Source: Verrucomicrobia bacterium UBA1731 (lineage in GTDB: Bacteria > Verrucomicrobiota > Kiritimatiellia > RFP12 > UBA1067). From it: a stretch of DNA of 14,482 nt. The notes beneath the pieces were generated by a model. That model was not told the origin of the DNA, did not search any database, and saw only the letters and a program-made list of their open reading frames with translations. The translations under genes were made by a program, and so were the position numbers. Positions 7,892-14,482 of this stretch are shown here, piece by piece; positions within the stretch are counted from its first letter, which is position 1, and each line of letters opens with the position of its first letter. The stretch is taken from positions 5,578 through 20,059 of the forward strand of contig DCIH01000073.1 in the NCBI GenBank assembly GCA_002317575.1. The letters run 5' to 3'.

Positions 7892-8670
7892 TTATTCGCC
7901 TTCATGGGCGGTTCGACGCCTTCCGCCGTTTCGAAGGCGGGGAGAAACGGACATTTCACGCCGGCTTTCGGGAAGAGTTCGCGGAACGTGCGGCGCATTT
8001 CGATGGTCTCGCGTTCCGCCAGCAGCAAAGCCCGAACGGAATTGCGATCCGTGTGGAACCTGGGCTTCTGCCCGGGTTTTGTCGTTTTGACATTGAGGTC
8101 CTTCAACTCCGCGACGCGTGCGTCGATATCCTTCTCGGTCACCGCGATTTTCGAGCGGACGTGGTCCTTCACGAAACGGGACACCATGACGGCGTCGAAG
8201 AAATCGCGCTTTTTGACGGCTTCGTCCAAAGGTCCTTCCCTGAAGAATTCTTCGGGCGTCATTTTGCGTGCGGCCAGAACGCGTTTGATTTCCCCGAACG
8301 CGTCCTGTTCGTCCTTGATCGTGGGCTTCACGCCGGCGGAAATGGCACCGTAGAGCATGACCTCCTTGGCGATCCACGTGCGCAGCGCCTGCTTGGCGTA
8401 ATGCGCAAGCGCTTCGGGACGCTTCTCGGGCGCGAAAACGAGGTGTTCCGTGCGTTGTGCGTCGCGCAGCAGATTCTCGCCACGCTGGAACATTTCGGCG
8501 CGCGTCAGTTCATGGCCGTTCACGACGGCGACGACGTTCGACGCCAACATCTCCCCGGCCGGCCGTTTTGGAGCGGCGTTCCCGGCGCCGGACGAACGCA
8601 ACGTCGCCAACCAGAAACCGAATCCGAAGGCGGCCAACACCGCCCCAACCACGAGCAGCCGCTTTTTCAT
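7888..8670 (-). CDS. Membrane-anchored SurA_N-like periplasmic chaperone without a PPIase domain
   Basis: This 260-residue protein has a basic start (MKKR) and a hydrophobic segment at about 5-24, an uncleaved anchor or a signal peptide. Residues 46-60 (VVAVVNGHELTRAEM) are the typical opening of the SurA/PpiD/PrsA N-terminal chaperone domain. The helical part that follows (about 85-190, including VTEKDIDARVAEL at 177-189) fits the same fold. No parvulin rotamase domain follows, so a holdase or folding role is more likely than prolyl isomerisation. Both ends are coupled: its ATG overlaps the DJ-1 stop and its TGA overlaps the start of the transglutaminase protein, an arrangement suggesting that it handles that exported partner. 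A GGAAGGG stretch lies 14 bases before the ATG, too far to be a strong binding site. Sequence identity to known members cannot be judged here. Confidence 0.68.
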   Translation of the reverse strand: MKKRLLVVGAVLAAFGFGFWLATLRSSGAGNAAPKRPAGEMLASNVVAVVNGHELTRAEMFQRGENLLRDAQRTEHLVFAPEKRPEALAHYAKQALRTWIAKEVMLYGAISAGVKPTIKDEQDAFGEIKRVLAARKMTPEEFFREGPLDEAVKKRDFFDAVMVSRFVKDHVRSKIAVTEKDIDARVAELKDLNVKTTKPGQKPRFHTDRNSVRALLLAERETIEMRRTFRELFPKAGVKCPFLPAFETAEGVEPPMKANK

Positions 8671-9215
8671 GACGCCACGACCATCCCTTCCGCAACTTCT
8701 TTTGCGCGTTCAGGGCCCTGAAGCCGTTCCAACACGGTCAAGGCGAACGCGACGGCCGAGCCGGGGCCTTGTCCCGTCACGACGAGTCCGTCGGCGACGG
8801 CGGGAACGTCCTCGACCGGACATCCCATGTCGCCGGCGCAGGACGGATAGCATGTCACGCGTTCGCCGTCCAGCACGCCCGCCGCGGAAAGCACCGTCGG
8901 CGCGGCGCATATCGCGCACACGAAACGGCCTTCCTTCTTCTGGCGGCGCAACCGCTCGAGCAAAGGCCCGCACGCGCGCAGATTTTCCGTGCCTTTTCCG
9001 CCGCCGGGAAGTATAATGGCGTCAAAAATGTTCTGAAGAACGGACGCCAGCAGTTCGTCGGCCAGGATTGTGACGCCGTGCGCGGAAACGACTTCCGGCC
9101 TGTCGCCCAAGGCCGCCGTCACGACGTCGACGCCGCCCCGGCGGAGCACGTCGACGACGGCAATCGCCTCCAGTTCTTCCAGACCCTGAGCCAATGGTAC
9201 CAAAGCTGTTTTCAT
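8667..9215 (-). CDS. DJ-1/PfpI family protein
   Basis: This 182-residue cytoplasmic protein has the family's normal length. The nucleophile elbow AICAAPTVL places the reactive cysteine at C103, matching C106 of human DJ-1. The partner glutamate in EELEA is E16, matching DJ-1 E18. IILPGGGKGTENL (67-79) is the conserved glycine loop, and TCYPSC (121-126) matches the YajL/DJ-1 region after the elbow. Proteins of this family are linked to oxidative stress, chaperone activity and methylglyoxal or glycation defence; which of these applies here cannot be read from sequence. It heads a five-gene unit and its stop overlaps the next start (ATGA). No Shine-Dalgarno sequence precedes its ATG, and a promoter ends almost at the start codon, so translation may be leaderless. 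Confidence 0.9.
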   Translation of the reverse strand: MKTALVPLAQGLEELEAIAVVDVLRRGGVDVVTAALGDRPEVVSAHGVTILADELLASVLQNIFDAIILPGGGKGTENLRACGPLLERLRRQKKEGRFVCAICAAPTVLSAAGVLDGERVTCYPSCAGDMGCPVEDVPAVADGLVVTGQGPGSAVAFALTVLERLQGPERAKEVAEGMVVAS

Positions 9216-9223
9216 GATGGGGA

Positions 9224-9252
9224 ATTATACAGGATGATGACACCCGAAACAA
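9224..9252 (-). promoter_or_regulatory. Strong sigma70-like promoter, near-leaderless, for the DJ-1 operon
   Basis: On the minus strand TTGTTT (9247-9252) is followed by exactly 17 bases and a perfect TATAAT (9224-9229). The expected start point, about 7 bases beyond the -10 box, falls at about 9217, within a few bases of the ATG at 9213-9215. The -35 box lies inside the first codons of the divergent release-factor-like gene. No other promoter is visible for the five-gene unit. Confidence 0.6.
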
Positions 9253-9632
9253 TCGCAAAAATACAGGCGCTGATGGCGCAGGCGTCCGTTTTCGAAGAGG
9301 ATCTCGAGGAAAGCTTCATCCTGGGCGGCGGACCCGGCGGACAGAAGACGAACAAGACGTCCAATGTCGTCCGGCTCGTGCACGAACCTTCGGGACTGCA
9401 AATCCGCTGCGGCGAAAACCGTTCACGCGAAATCAACCGCTGGCTTGCCCGGCGCGCCTTGGCCGAAAAGATCCTCGAACGCGAACAGGGCGTCAAATCG
9501 GCCGCGCGCCAGGCCGCCGAAAAGAAGCGCCGCCAGAAACGCCGTCGGTCAAGACGCCAGAAGCAGAAGATGCTCGAAGACAAGCACGCGCATTCGGAAA
9601 TCAAGGCGATGCGCAAGCCCGTCGATTGGTGA
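9234..9632 (+). CDS. Peptide chain release factor-like protein (GGQ domain only)
   Basis: This 132-residue protein is the only plus-strand gene. GGGPGGQKTNKTSN (31-44) carries the GGQ loop (35-37) that triggers peptidyl-tRNA hydrolysis in the ribosome. RCGENRSREINRWLARRAL follows, as in class I release factors. The codon-recognition domains of RF1/RF2 are absent. The tail from about 97 to 112 is almost all Lys, Arg and Gln, as in ArfB (YaeJ) and mitochondrial rescue factors, where a basic tail enters the empty mRNA channel. The likely job is rescue of stalled ribosomes. Two in-frame ATGs (9234 and 9237) are possible; the first was chosen, with GGGGAA (9219-9224) upstream as a possible ribosome binding site. 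The gene starts 18 bases from the divergent DJ-1 start and ends 4 bases from the convergent pump stop. It is closer to the broad RF-like family than clearly ArfB, so no symbol is given. Confidence 0.85.
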   Translation: MMTPETIAKIQALMAQASVFEEDLEESFILGGGPGGQKTNKTSNVVRLVHEPSGLQIRCGENRSREINRWLARRALAEKILEREQGVKSAARQAAEKKRRQKRRRSRRQKQKMLEDKHAHSEIKAMRKPVDW

Positions 9633-9645
9633 AGCGTCAATCGGC
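9621..9645. terminator. Small hairpin across two convergent stop codons
   Basis: GTCGATTG (9621-9628) pairs with CAATCGGC (9638-9645), eight pairs including one G-U, around a 9-base loop. The TGA of the release-factor-like gene lies in the loop and the pump's stop codon sits at the loop edge. It could act in both directions, but no T-run follows on either strand, so an intrinsic terminator is not proven. Confidence 0.28.
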
Positions 9646-12600
9646 GCGAACGACAAGCGCGCGCATCTTCCGCGCGAAGACGTAGAGCCCCGGCACGAGC
9701 ACGATGCCCACCACCGTGGCCGCGAGCATGCCGGAGAACGTCGAAATGCCGATGGCGCGCCGGCTTCCCGCGCCCGCGCCCGTCGCCCACACGAGCGGCA
9801 GAATGCCGAGGATGAACGTGAGCGCCGTCATCATCACCGCGCGGAAGCGCTCGCGCGCGCCAGCCGCCGCCGCCGAAAGGAAATCGAGCCCTTCGTTCGC
9901 TTCCGCGTCCTTGGCGAATTCCACCACGAGAATCGCGTTCTTGGAGGCGAGGCCCACCAATAGGACGATGCCGAGCTGCGCGTACACGTTGAGCGACTGG
10001 CCGGAGACCTTGAGTCCGAAGAGCGCACCGAAAACGGCCGCCACCACGGAAAGCATCACCGGCAGCGGAATCGTCCACGATTCGTACTGCGCCACGAGGA
10101 AGAGATAACCGAACAGGATCGCAAGCGCCAGGAGCGGACCGGCCGTGCCGCGCGAACGCATTTCATGGTATGTGAGGCCCGTCCATTCGCTGCCGTAGTC
10201 CGGCGGCAGGTTCTCCGCCAGAATGCGCTCGACTTCTTCGATGACGGCACCAGACGCGACGCCCGGAACGGGCGTGCAGAGAATCGAACAGTACACGTAC
10301 TGGTTGCGGCGGTAGATCGCGCGCGGACCGAGCTCTTCCTTAAATTCGACGAGTGCGCCCACGGGCACCATCGCGCCCGTCTCGGAGCGCACATAGAGCC
10401 GCTTCACGGCTTCGGGATCGGCGCGGCCGGCCCAGTCGGACTGGATGGTCACGCGGTTCACCTGCGTGCCGAGGTTCACATCGTTCACATACAGCGAACC
10501 GAGGTAGTTCTGCAACGTCGAATACAGCGTGGAAAGCGGCACGCGCAGCATCTCGCACTTGTTGCGGTCCACTTCGAGGCGCACGTGCGGCGTCTTGGTG
10601 TTGTAGCCGAACACCGCGCTTTGGATAAGCGGCGACGCCTCGAACTTTTCGGCGATCATCGTCGCGACGCGCGCGAGACGCTCGGGATCCACGTCACCGC
10701 GGGCTTCGACCGTGGGTTCGACGCCGCCGATGGAGCCGAAGCCGGGAATCGCAGGCGGCGCGAAGGCGCGCGTCACCATCGCGGGCAGATCGGCATTCAC
10801 CTGGTTGATCTTCGCGCGGATGTCCTGATGCGACATGCCGGGCTTCTTGCGTTCGCTCCAGTCCTTGAGCGCCACGGTCATCATCGCTTGGTTTTCGCCC
10901 TTGCCGCCGATGCGGCTCGAGCCGACGGACACGAGACAGCTGTCCACCCCTTCCACGCCCAGCATGCGTTCGACGTGTTCGGACACATGGTCCATTGTTC
11001 GGGGAATCACGACGCCTTCGGGCAGGTTCGCGTCCACCATCACCACGCCCTGGTCTTCGTCCGGAATGAACGCGGGCGGGATATGCTTGGCGAGCCACAA
11101 CGACGCCACCACCATCACCGCGAAAAACACGCCCACGAGGAGCAATCGCCGCGCGAACGCCATCGAAACGCCCACGTAGCCGTTGCGCACCGTGTTCAGC
11201 GTCGCGTTGAACCACGCAAGCGGGCCGTGCTTCGGCGCGGGCTTGTTTTTCATCAGCACGGCGCACAGGGCCGGCGAAAGCGTAAGCGCGTTCACCGTGG
11301 AGAACACCACGGCCGTGGAAAGCGTCACGGAGAACTGCTGGTAGATCTTGCCCATGATGCCGCCCAGGAACCCGACGGGCACGAAGATGCCCAAGAGGAC
11401 GAGCGTCGTCGCGACCACCGCGCCGGTGACGTCCTGCATCGCCTGGATGGCCGCCTCCTTGGCGTTCAGGCCCTTCTGCATCAGATACTGCACGCGCTCC
11501 ACGACGACGATCGCGTCGTCCACCACGGTGCCGATTGCGAGCACCAGGCCGAAGAGCGTGAGGATGTTCACCGAATAGCCCAGCGCGGCCATCACGATGA
11601 AAGTGGCCAGAAGCGACACGGGAATCGTCACCACGGGAACGACCGTGGCGCGCCAGTCCTGCAAGAAGAGCCAGCACACGAACGCCACGAGGAACACGGT
11701 GATGAACAGCGTGAGCACGATTTCCTTCAGGCACTCGCGCACGTACTTCGTGGTGTCGTACGGCATGGACCACGTGAGGTCGGCGGGGAAGCGCTTTTCG
11801 AGACCGCGCATCGTTTCCCGCACGTTGTCGATCGTCTTGAGCGCGTTCGCGCCGGGCAGCTGGTTCAGTTCGATCGTCACGGACGGACGATTGTTGAACG
11901 TGCCGTCGTAGGTGTAGCCCTGCTGTCCGAGCTCGACGCGCGCCACGTCCTTGAGGCGCACGATACCGCCGTTGGCGTCCCGGCGGACGATGATCTCGCC
12001 GAACTCCTCCGGCGTATAGAGACGCCCTTTCGCGACGAGCGTGTACACCGTGGCGGACTCGTCCCCCACGGGCGACTGGCCGACGGATCCCAAGGACGCC
12101 TGCACGTTCTGGTGCTTGAGCGCCGCGACGACTTCCTCGGAGTTGATGCCCAGGGCCGCGCACCGCGCGGAATCGAGCCACGTGCGCATCGCCATCTTCG
12201 GACCGTGCACGTTCGCCTCGCCCACGCCGGGCGTGCGCAGCAGCGCCGGCTGGATGACGCCGTAGATGTAGTCGGATATCTCGATGCGGGACATCTTTTC
12301 GCCGGGCGAGCGGATGCACAAGAGACCGAGCTGGTCCTCGGACGCACACCGTACGCGCAGTCCCGTCGCCTTCACTTCGGTCGGCAACTTTGTGAGCGCC
12401 TGCTGCACGCGGTTCTGCACCTTCATGAGCGCCACGTCGCGGTCGGTGCCCACCTCGAACGTGATGCCGATGGAGTAGCTGCCGTCGTCCGCACAAGAAG
12501 AGCCCATGAACAGCATGTTCTCGACGCCGTTCAGTTCGTCCTCGAGCGGCGCGGCGATGGTGTTCATCACTTCGCGAGCGTTGGCGCCGGCGTAGCTGCA

Positions 12601-12780
12601 GCTCACCGAAACGCGCGGCGGCGAGATCTTGGGGTACTGCGCGACGGGAAGCTTCCACACGGAAACGGCGCCGGCGAGCGACATCACGATCGCGAGCACG
12701 GCGGCAAAACGCGGACGCTCGATGAAGAAGCGCGAGAACGGCTTGAGCTGGTCGACGGCGGCTCGAACGGAAAGTTTCAC
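9637..12780 (-). CDS. HAE1-family RND efflux pump, AcrB-type inner-membrane subunit
   Basis: This 1047-residue protein has the size of AcrB (about 1050). FFIERPRFAAVLAIVMSL (18-35) is the standard start of the first membrane helix. The large periplasmic loops lie at about 45-345 and 565-880. Helix four carries GTVVDDAIVVVERV with the proton-relay aspartates D421 and D422, and helix ten has GLASKNAILVVEFAKD with the relay lysine K947. The pump is therefore expected to be active, exporting drugs or metabolites with a periplasmic adaptor and an outer-membrane channel; no TolC-like gene is in the window. The GTG at 12780 was chosen because GGAG (12787-12790) lies 6 bases upstream. The GTG at 12795, which would overlap the adaptor stop as GTGA and add 5 residues, is a real alternative but has no binding site. 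The family is certain; the substrate is unknown. Confidence 0.95.
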   Translation of the reverse strand: MKLSVRAAVDQLKPFSRFFIERPRFAAVLAIVMSLAGAVSVWKLPVAQYPKISPPRVSVSCSYAGANAREVMNTIAAPLEDELNGVENMLFMGSSCADDGSYSIGITFEVGTDRDVALMKVQNRVQQALTKLPTEVKATGLRVRCASEDQLGLLCIRSPGEKMSRIEISDYIYGVIQPALLRTPGVGEANVHGPKMAMRTWLDSARCAALGINSEEVVAALKHQNVQASLGSVGQSPVGDESATVYTLVAKGRLYTPEEFGEIIVRRDANGGIVRLKDVARVELGQQGYTYDGTFNNRPSVTIELNQLPGANALKTIDNVRETMRGLEKRFPADLTWSMPYDTTKYVRECLKEIVLTLFITVFLVAFVCWLFLQDWRATVVPVVTIPVSLLATFIVMAALGYSVNILTLFGLVLAIGTVVDDAIVVVERVQYLMQKGLNAKEAAIQAMQDVTGAVVATTLVLLGIFVPVGFLGGIMGKIYQQFSVTLSTAVVFSTVNALTLSPALCAVLMKNKPAPKHGPLAWFNATLNTVRNGYVGVSMAFARRLLLVGVFFAVMVVASLWLAKHIPPAFIPDEDQGVVMVDANLPEGVVIPRTMDHVSEHVERMLGVEGVDSCLVSVGSSRIGGKGENQAMMTVALKDWSERKKPGMSHQDIRAKINQVNADLPAMVTRAFAPPAIPGFGSIGGVEPTVEARGDVDPERLARVATMIAEKFEASPLIQSAVFGYNTKTPHVRLEVDRNKCEMLRVPLSTLYSTLQNYLGSLYVNDVNLGTQVNRVTIQSDWAGRADPEAVKRLYVRSETGAMVPVGALVEFKEELGPRAIYRRNQYVYCSILCTPVPGVASGAVIEEVERILAENLPPDYGSEWTGLTYHEMRSRGTAGPLLALAILFGYLFLVAQYESWTIPLPVMLSVVAAVFGALFGLKVSGQSLNVYAQLGIVLLVGLASKNAILVVEFAKDAEANEGLDFLSAAAAGARERFRAVMMTALTFILGILPLVWATGAGAGSRRAIGISTFSGMLAATVVGIVLVPGLYVFARKMRALVVRAD

Positions 12781-12786
12781 GAACCG

Positions 12787-12790
12787 CTCC
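12787..12790 (-). promoter_or_regulatory. Ribosome binding site deciding the pump start
   Basis: GGAG on the minus strand, 6 bases before the GTG at 12778-12780, lies directly behind the adaptor stop. The upstream GTG at 12793-12795 has no purine-rich stretch before it. Confidence 0.5.
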
Positions 12791-12791
12791 G

Positions 12792-13958
12792 TCACTGGAA
12801 GGTGCTCGCGTCCACGACGCGCGTCTTCATGTCTTCGCCCAGCTTGTGGACGCCCTGGAACACGACGCGGCTGCCGGGTTCGAGCCCTTCCGCCACGACG
12901 CGCCCTTCCGCGCGCTTGCCGGCCTTGACGGCCTTGAAATGCGCCTTGTCCTCGCCGTCCAGCACCCACACGCCCGTGGACTTCGCCGTGCGCACCATCG
13001 CGGGCGCGGGCACGGTGACGACGGGCTGGGGGTTCTTGCGGTCCTGAAGAACGGTCACGAACGCGTTCGGCACGAGCGCGCGCGAAGCGTTCGGGAAAAG
13101 AACGCGCACCATCATCGTCGCCGTGGACGCGCTCATCTCGTTGTCGTCGAACTCCCACGTGCCGTCGTCCGCATAGAGCGAACCGTCGGCGAGTTTGAGC
13201 CGGACGCGCAGCGCGTCGCGCTCGGTGCGCCAGGTGAGGTATTCGCGGTCGGTGATCGGGAAGGTCACACGCACGGGATCCGTCTGCACCACGCGGGCGA
13301 GCGCGCCCTTCGTGGGCGCCACATAGTCGCCGGCGTGCATGAACGCCTTGCCGATGCGGCCCGAAATGGGCGCGAAGACCTTGGTGTGCTTCAGATTGAA
13401 TGCGGCGAGCGCGAGATTCGCCTCCGCTTCGCCGACGCCGGCCTTGGCGCTCGTGAGTTTCGCGAGCGCGGCGACATGCGCCGTTTCGGCCTGGTCGAGT
13501 TCCGTCTGGGTGATGCCGCGGGAATCGGCGGCCTTCATGCGCTTGAGGTAGCGCGCGGCGCGGTCGACTTCCGCTTCGGCGACGCCCACCTCGCTCTTGG
13601 CCTTTTCGAGCTCGGCGCGGCGCAGACGGTCCGCCGCCGCATACTGCTCGGGATCGATTTCGAACAGCAGGTCGCCGGCCTTCACGTCCGCGCCTTCGGC
13701 GAACTTGACTTCCTTCACGTAGCCGGATATCTGCGGCAGGACGTCCACCTCCTGCACGGGCTCCACGTGGCCGACGAACGGCTCGGGAGGGTTGAACGGC
13801 TCCGCCGCCGCCGTGACGACGGCGACGGCCGGGGCCGTGGGCGCCGGCGCCGGGGCGATCTTCTGGTTGAAGCCCGCCAGATCGCGGACGAACCAACCGA
13901 AGACCGCGCACCCCGCGCCGAACGTCAGCGTGGCGACCGTTTTGCCGCCCCAGCTCAC
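12792..13958 (-). CDS. RND efflux periplasmic adaptor (membrane fusion protein, AcrA/MexA type)
   Basis: This 388-residue protein links the inner-membrane pump to an outer-membrane channel. Residues 7-24 form a hydrophobic N-terminal anchor (Cys17 is not in a convincing lipobox), followed by an Ala/Pro-rich linker (35-52). The first half of the lipoyl-like domain (about 60-102, with SGYVKEVKFAEGADVKAGDLLFEID) leads into a helical hairpin rich in Ala, Glu and Lys (about 105-190). The second lipoyl half, with VFAPISGRIGKAF, starts at 194. The beta-barrel and membrane-proximal domains run from about 225 to 385. The GTG start overlaps the secF TGA (GTGA) and has GAGGAAG 7 bases upstream, so it is well supported even though an open frame continues into secF. 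It is transcribed directly into the AcrB-type gene. Confidence 0.92.
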   Translation of the reverse strand: MSWGGKTVATLTFGAGCAVFGWFVRDLAGFNQKIAPAPAPTAPAVAVVTAAAEPFNPPEPFVGHVEPVQEVDVLPQISGYVKEVKFAEGADVKAGDLLFEIDPEQYAAADRLRRAELEKAKSEVGVAEAEVDRAARYLKRMKAADSRGITQTELDQAETAHVAALAKLTSAKAGVGEAEANLALAAFNLKHTKVFAPISGRIGKAFMHAGDYVAPTKGALARVVQTDPVRVTFPITDREYLTWRTERDALRVRLKLADGSLYADDGTWEFDDNEMSASTATMMVRVLFPNASRALVPNAFVTVLQDRKNPQPVVTVPAPAMVRTAKSTGVWVLDGEDKAHFKAVKAGKRAEGRVVAEGLEPGSRVVFQGVHKLGEDMKTRVVDASTFQ

Positions 13959-14482
13959 TTGGAAGCTTCCTCGGATTCGAACACGGGACGCTTGCCGCGG
14001 TACCACCACATCATCACGGGCGTGGCGATGAACATCGAGGAGAACGTGCCGGCCACGACGCCGATGAGCATCGTCAGCGCGAAGTCGAAGATCGAACCAT
14101 CGCCGAACGCGAACAGCGCGAGCACCGCGAAGAATGTCGTGAGCGAGGTGATCACCGTGCGGCCGATGCACTTGTTGAGCGCGATGTTGCAGAGATCCCG
14201 GAACGGGGTCTTCGGATCGCGGCGGAGGTCTTCGCGGATACGGTCGAACACCACCACCGTGTCGTTCACGGAGTAGCCGATGATCGTGAGGAGCGCCGTG
14301 ATCACGATGAGCGACACCTGGCGGCCGCACAGCGAGAACAGGCCGAGCGAGATGAGCGCGTCATGCGCGAGCGCGACGATCGCGCCGAGGCCGAAGCCGA
14401 AGTCGAAGCGGAAACCCACGTACACGAGGATCGCGATGAGCGAGAAGATCACGGCGAGCGTGCCGGACTTCTTGAGGTCCGC
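13955..14482 (-). CDS. secF: Protein translocase subunit SecF, C-terminal 175 residues
   Basis: The gene enters from the right edge, so its N-terminus is missing. The part seen covers most of the SecF membrane domain: LAVIFSLIAILVYVGFRF, LGAIVALAHDALISLGLFSL, then IIGYSVNDTVVVFDRIRE, the family's signature, with D74 and D80 of this fragment. Two more membrane segments and a short charged tail follow. SecD and SecF use the proton gradient to pull exported proteins across the inner membrane and belong to the RND superfamily. Whether this is a separate secF or the end of a fused secDF cannot be told. Its TGA overlaps the GTG of the efflux adaptor, so the Sec and efflux genes are translationally coupled. 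Confidence 0.93.
   Translation of the reverse strand, partial: ADLKKSGTLAVIFSLIAILVYVGFRFDFGFGLGAIVALAHDALISLGLFSLCGRQVSLIVITALLTIIGYSVNDTVVVFDRIREDLRRDPKTPFRDLCNIALNKCIGRTVITSLTTFFAVLALFAFGDGSIFDFALTMLIGVVAGTFSSMFIATPVMMWWYRGKRPVFESEEASK
13966..13972 (-). promoter_or_regulatory. Ribosome binding site of the adaptor, inside secF
   Basis: GAGGAAG on the minus strand lies 7 bases before the GTG at 13956-13958, within the last codons of secF. It fixes the adaptor start at the GTGA overlap rather than at any upstream in-frame codon. Confidence 0.7.

Noticed and set aside
10165..13047. A 960-residue plus-strand open frame opposite the efflux pump and adaptor
   Set aside because: It is His- and Arg-rich, has no recognisable domain, and is exactly what a GC-rich third-position bias produces opposite real genes. 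The minus strand carries clear AcrB and AcrA motifs.
12846..14276. A 476-residue plus-strand open frame opposite the adaptor and secF
   Set aside because: It is a shadow of two well-recognised minus-strand genes and has no conserved motif.
1..14482. CRISPR arrays, tRNA or rRNA genes, insertion sequences, attachment sites
   Set aside because: I saw no regularly spaced repeats, no tRNA- or rRNA-like stretches, and no transposase or integrase. Genes are packed almost end to end.

Overview
This is a GC-rich bacterial window from a Gram-negative-type (diderm) organism: it encodes a SecF translocase subunit, an RND efflux pump with its periplasmic adaptor, and a SurA-like export chaperone. The gene style (a large secreted glycoside hydrolase fusion, DUF3857/transglutaminase proteins, a NagB-type deaminase of the short GATGAS-like kind) resembles the Planctomycetota-Verrucomicrobiota-Kiritimatiellota-Lentisphaerota group. 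That is an impression from family resemblance, not a computed placement. I see no tRNA, rRNA, CRISPR array, insertion sequence or phage gene.

Layout from right to left, the direction in which almost everything is transcribed (minus strand). Positions 14482 to 9637 hold one transcription unit: the C-terminal part of SecF (cut by the window end), then an AcrA-type adaptor whose GTG start overlaps the secF stop, then an AcrB-type HAE1 pump. Positions 9234 to 9632 carry the only plus-strand gene, a small GGQ release-factor-like protein. It converges on the pump gene with 4 bases between the stop codons and diverges from the next unit with 18 bases between the start codons.

Positions 9215 to 337 form a second compact minus-strand unit: a DJ-1/PfpI protein, a membrane-anchored SurA_N-like protein, a very large duplicated DUF3857/transglutaminase protein, gpsA, and a secreted sialidase-like/GH36-like fusion. 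Three of the four junctions are ATGA overlaps. The fourth, before gpsA, is a 44-base gap with a possible internal promoter. A sigma70-like promoter at 9224-9252 would start transcription almost at the DJ-1 start codon, so the mRNA may be leaderless.

Positions 131 to 336 are non-coding and contain a promoter with a perfect 16-base dyad over its predicted start point. This promoter serves the NagB-like gene that runs off the left edge.

How the parts may work together: the right-hand unit joins membrane protein export to drug or metabolite efflux. The middle unit mixes envelope or export proteins with glycerolipid precursor synthesis and extracytoplasmic glycan cleavage, and the NagB-like enzyme could receive amino sugars released from host or environmental glycans. 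The most unusual items are the duplicated transglutaminase protein whose second catalytic centre is lost, the propeller/GH36 fusion translationally coupled to gpsA, the near-leaderless promoter, and the operator-like dyad.
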